Of a DNA stretch of 64,000 bases, positions 62,879 through 64,000 are shown piece by piece. The notes below the pieces were generated by a model, which was not told the origin of the DNA, searched no databases, and saw only the letters and a program-made list of their open reading frames with translations. Position 1 is the stretch's first letter, and the number at the start of each line of letters is the position of its first letter. Source of the DNA: Candidatus Lachnoclostridium pullistercoris (GTDB lineage Bacteria; Bacillota; Clostridia; Lachnospirales; Lachnospiraceae); assembly GCA_019119775.1 (NCBI GenBank), contig DWWL01000025.1, positions 1 to 64,000 on the forward strand, in the 5' to 3' direction. Both the position numbers and the translations under genes were made by a program.

Positions 62879-64000
62879 ATGAGTCGAATGAGAAAAAAAG
62901 CAGGAATCCTGCTCTGCGTGTTTATCGCGGCGATTGCTGTGTGTTTTGTGCTGACCCAAAATTTCCTGACCGGTGAGGAAGAACGGGTCTACGTCTCCAT
63001 GGAGGAGGCGTCTCTGCCGGTAGTGTATGTCAATTCCATGGGGCGGGAGATGAATCCCCTCCGCGGATATGTACAGGAGATGGATCAGACCGCAGCCGAC
63101 TCATTGACGATTCTTCCGGAGGACCGGGTGCTTTCTGTGAGGATCGCCGGGTACGGCGGCTCTGTGACGGGGATCCGGTATGAGATCCGCAGTCTGGATC
63201 AGGAGCAGCTGGTGGAACGGACGGCCCTGTCTTCCTGGGAGATGGGGGAGGACGGAGTGCGGGCGTCCCTTCCTATTCAGAATCTGATTGCAAGGGATGA
63301 AGCCTATGAACTCTGCCTGATCGCCGGCCTGGATGACGGGCGGGAGGCCCGCTACTATACCAGGATCCTGTGGAGCAGCGACGGGAGAGCCCAGGAGATG
63401 GTGGATCTGGCGGTGGATTTCTCCGCAAAAACGTTTGACTATGAGCAGGCCAGGGAGCTGACCACTTATCTGGAGCCGGATCCGGCGGCGGACAACAGCT
63501 CTCTGGGCCATGTGACTCTGCAGTCGGATTTTGACCAGATCACCTGGGGCGGCATGAATGTGCAGCCGGCAGGGGATAAGCAGGTTACGCTCCGGCAGCT
63601 GGACGGCATCATGGGCAATGTGGAGTTAAAATATCCGGTACTTGACGGAGTGGGAAACACCTACGAGGTGACGGAGAATTTCACCATGAAATGGGACGCG
63701 CAGCGGGTTTACATGATGAGCTACGACCGGACCATGGACCAGGTGTTTTCCGGGGATACGGATCTGATCAGCGGAAAACGGATCCTGCTGGGAATCGCCG
63801 CTGACCCGGAGATCACGGTGAAAAAGAGCGAAAATGAGAGGTATACGGCCTTTGTGGTCAACCGGGATCTCTGGCAGTTTGACCGGGGGGACAAGGATCA
63901 CGATGCTTCGCTTATGAAGCTGTTTTCCTTCCGAAGCGGGGACCAGACCGATCTGCGGGACAATTTTGACGGCCATGATATCCGGATTCTGGATGTGGAC
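62879..64000 (+). CDS. membrane-anchored extracytoplasmic protein, partial
   Basis: An open frame runs from ATG 62879 to the window end (374 codons) and is missing from the ORF track because its stop lies outside. Residues 1-31 form a signal anchor (KKAGILLCVFIAAIAVCFVL). The rest is an acidic, beta-rich region with segments such as VYVSMEEASLPVVYVNSMGR. No family recognised. CGGAGAA precedes the ATG. It starts 38 nt after the nucleotidyltransferase, so the two may form an operon for an envelope function. Confidence 0.8.
   Translation, partial: MSRMRKKAGILLCVFIAAIAVCFVLTQNFLTGEEERVYVSMEEASLPVVYVNSMGREMNPLRGYVQEMDQTAADSLTILPEDRVLSVRIAGYGGSVTGIRYEIRSLDQEQLVERTALSSWEMGEDGVRASLPIQNLIARDEAYELCLIAGLDDGREARYYTRILWSSDGRAQEMVDLAVDFSAKTFDYEQARELTTYLEPDPAADNSSLGHVTLQSDFDQITWGGMNVQPAGDKQVTLRQLDGIMGNVELKYPVLDGVGNTYEVTENFTMKWDAQRVYMMSYDRTMDQVFSGDTDLISGKRILLGIAADPEITVKKSENERYTAFVVNRDLWQFDRGDKDHDASLMKLFSFRSGDQTDLRDNFDGHDIRILDVD

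Overview
The window looks like chromosome from a spore-forming gut Clostridia, most probably a Lachnospiraceae member. Supporting signs are strong AGGAGG-type ribosome binding sites, sigma-A promoters, spoVG, a DnaD/DnaC-type primosome pair, a glgC-glgD pair, a 392-residue clostridial-style PRPP synthetase and a complete Ntp-type V-ATPase operon. No database could be searched, so family names rest on motifs, length and gene order.

Region 1 (1-6.7 kb) starts with tRNA-Glu and tRNA-Cys and continues into an AT-richer accessory island. The island has an XRE-type regulator facing a dynamin-like GTPase operon across two copies of a perfect 25-bp palindrome. The operon encodes the GTPase, two paralogous helical partner proteins with amphipathic N-termini, a coiled-coil protein, a SHOCT-domain protein and a HEPN-like protein. 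Several of these genes carry single-base frameshifts or in-frame stops. A DUF932 fragment and an Rpn-type nuclease gene with a nonsense codon lie at the right edge, so the island is either decaying or affected by indel errors. It is the best candidate in the window for an undescribed system.

Region 2 (6.8-12.4 kb) has two LysR regulators, an SLC13-type anion permease and a PHP/CehA-like hydrolase, which together suggest uptake and hydrolysis of an unknown organic anion. Region 3 (12.6-21.5 kb) has a transglutaminase-like protein, a histidine phosphatase and, on the minus strand, an iron-family ABC importer operon with a sugar-phosphate isomerase-like protein and a PHP phosphatase. A divergent RpiR regulator suggests the importer serves a sugar phosphate or polyol phosphate rather than iron.

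Region 4 (21.6-30.5 kb) is the V-ATPase operon in the order F(H)-I-K-E-C-G(F)-A-B-D. The proteolipid keeps the residues that bind sodium in Enterococcus NtpK. Region 5 (30.5-43.3 kb) holds a HAD phosphatase, an AraC regulator, NhaC, a ZIP transporter, a family 2 glycosyltransferase, murC, a DnaA-box cluster, dnaD-like and dnaC-like genes, prs and a second Rpn-like gene. Region 6 (43.3-56.1 kb) contains an SbcCD/YhaNO-like pair, asnS, glgC-glgD-spoVG, a Crp/Fnr regulator, thioredoxin, a family 4 uracil-DNA glycosylase, a membrane protein with an M20 amidohydrolase, and uridine kinase.

Region 7 (56.3-64.0 kb) has a LysR regulator, a DUF2238-like membrane protein, a 970-bp interval without a credible protein gene but with a perfect consensus promoter and probable stable RNA, asparaginase, a two-gene ThrE-type exporter, a nucleotidyltransferase, and a membrane-anchored protein that runs off the end and is absent from the ORF track.
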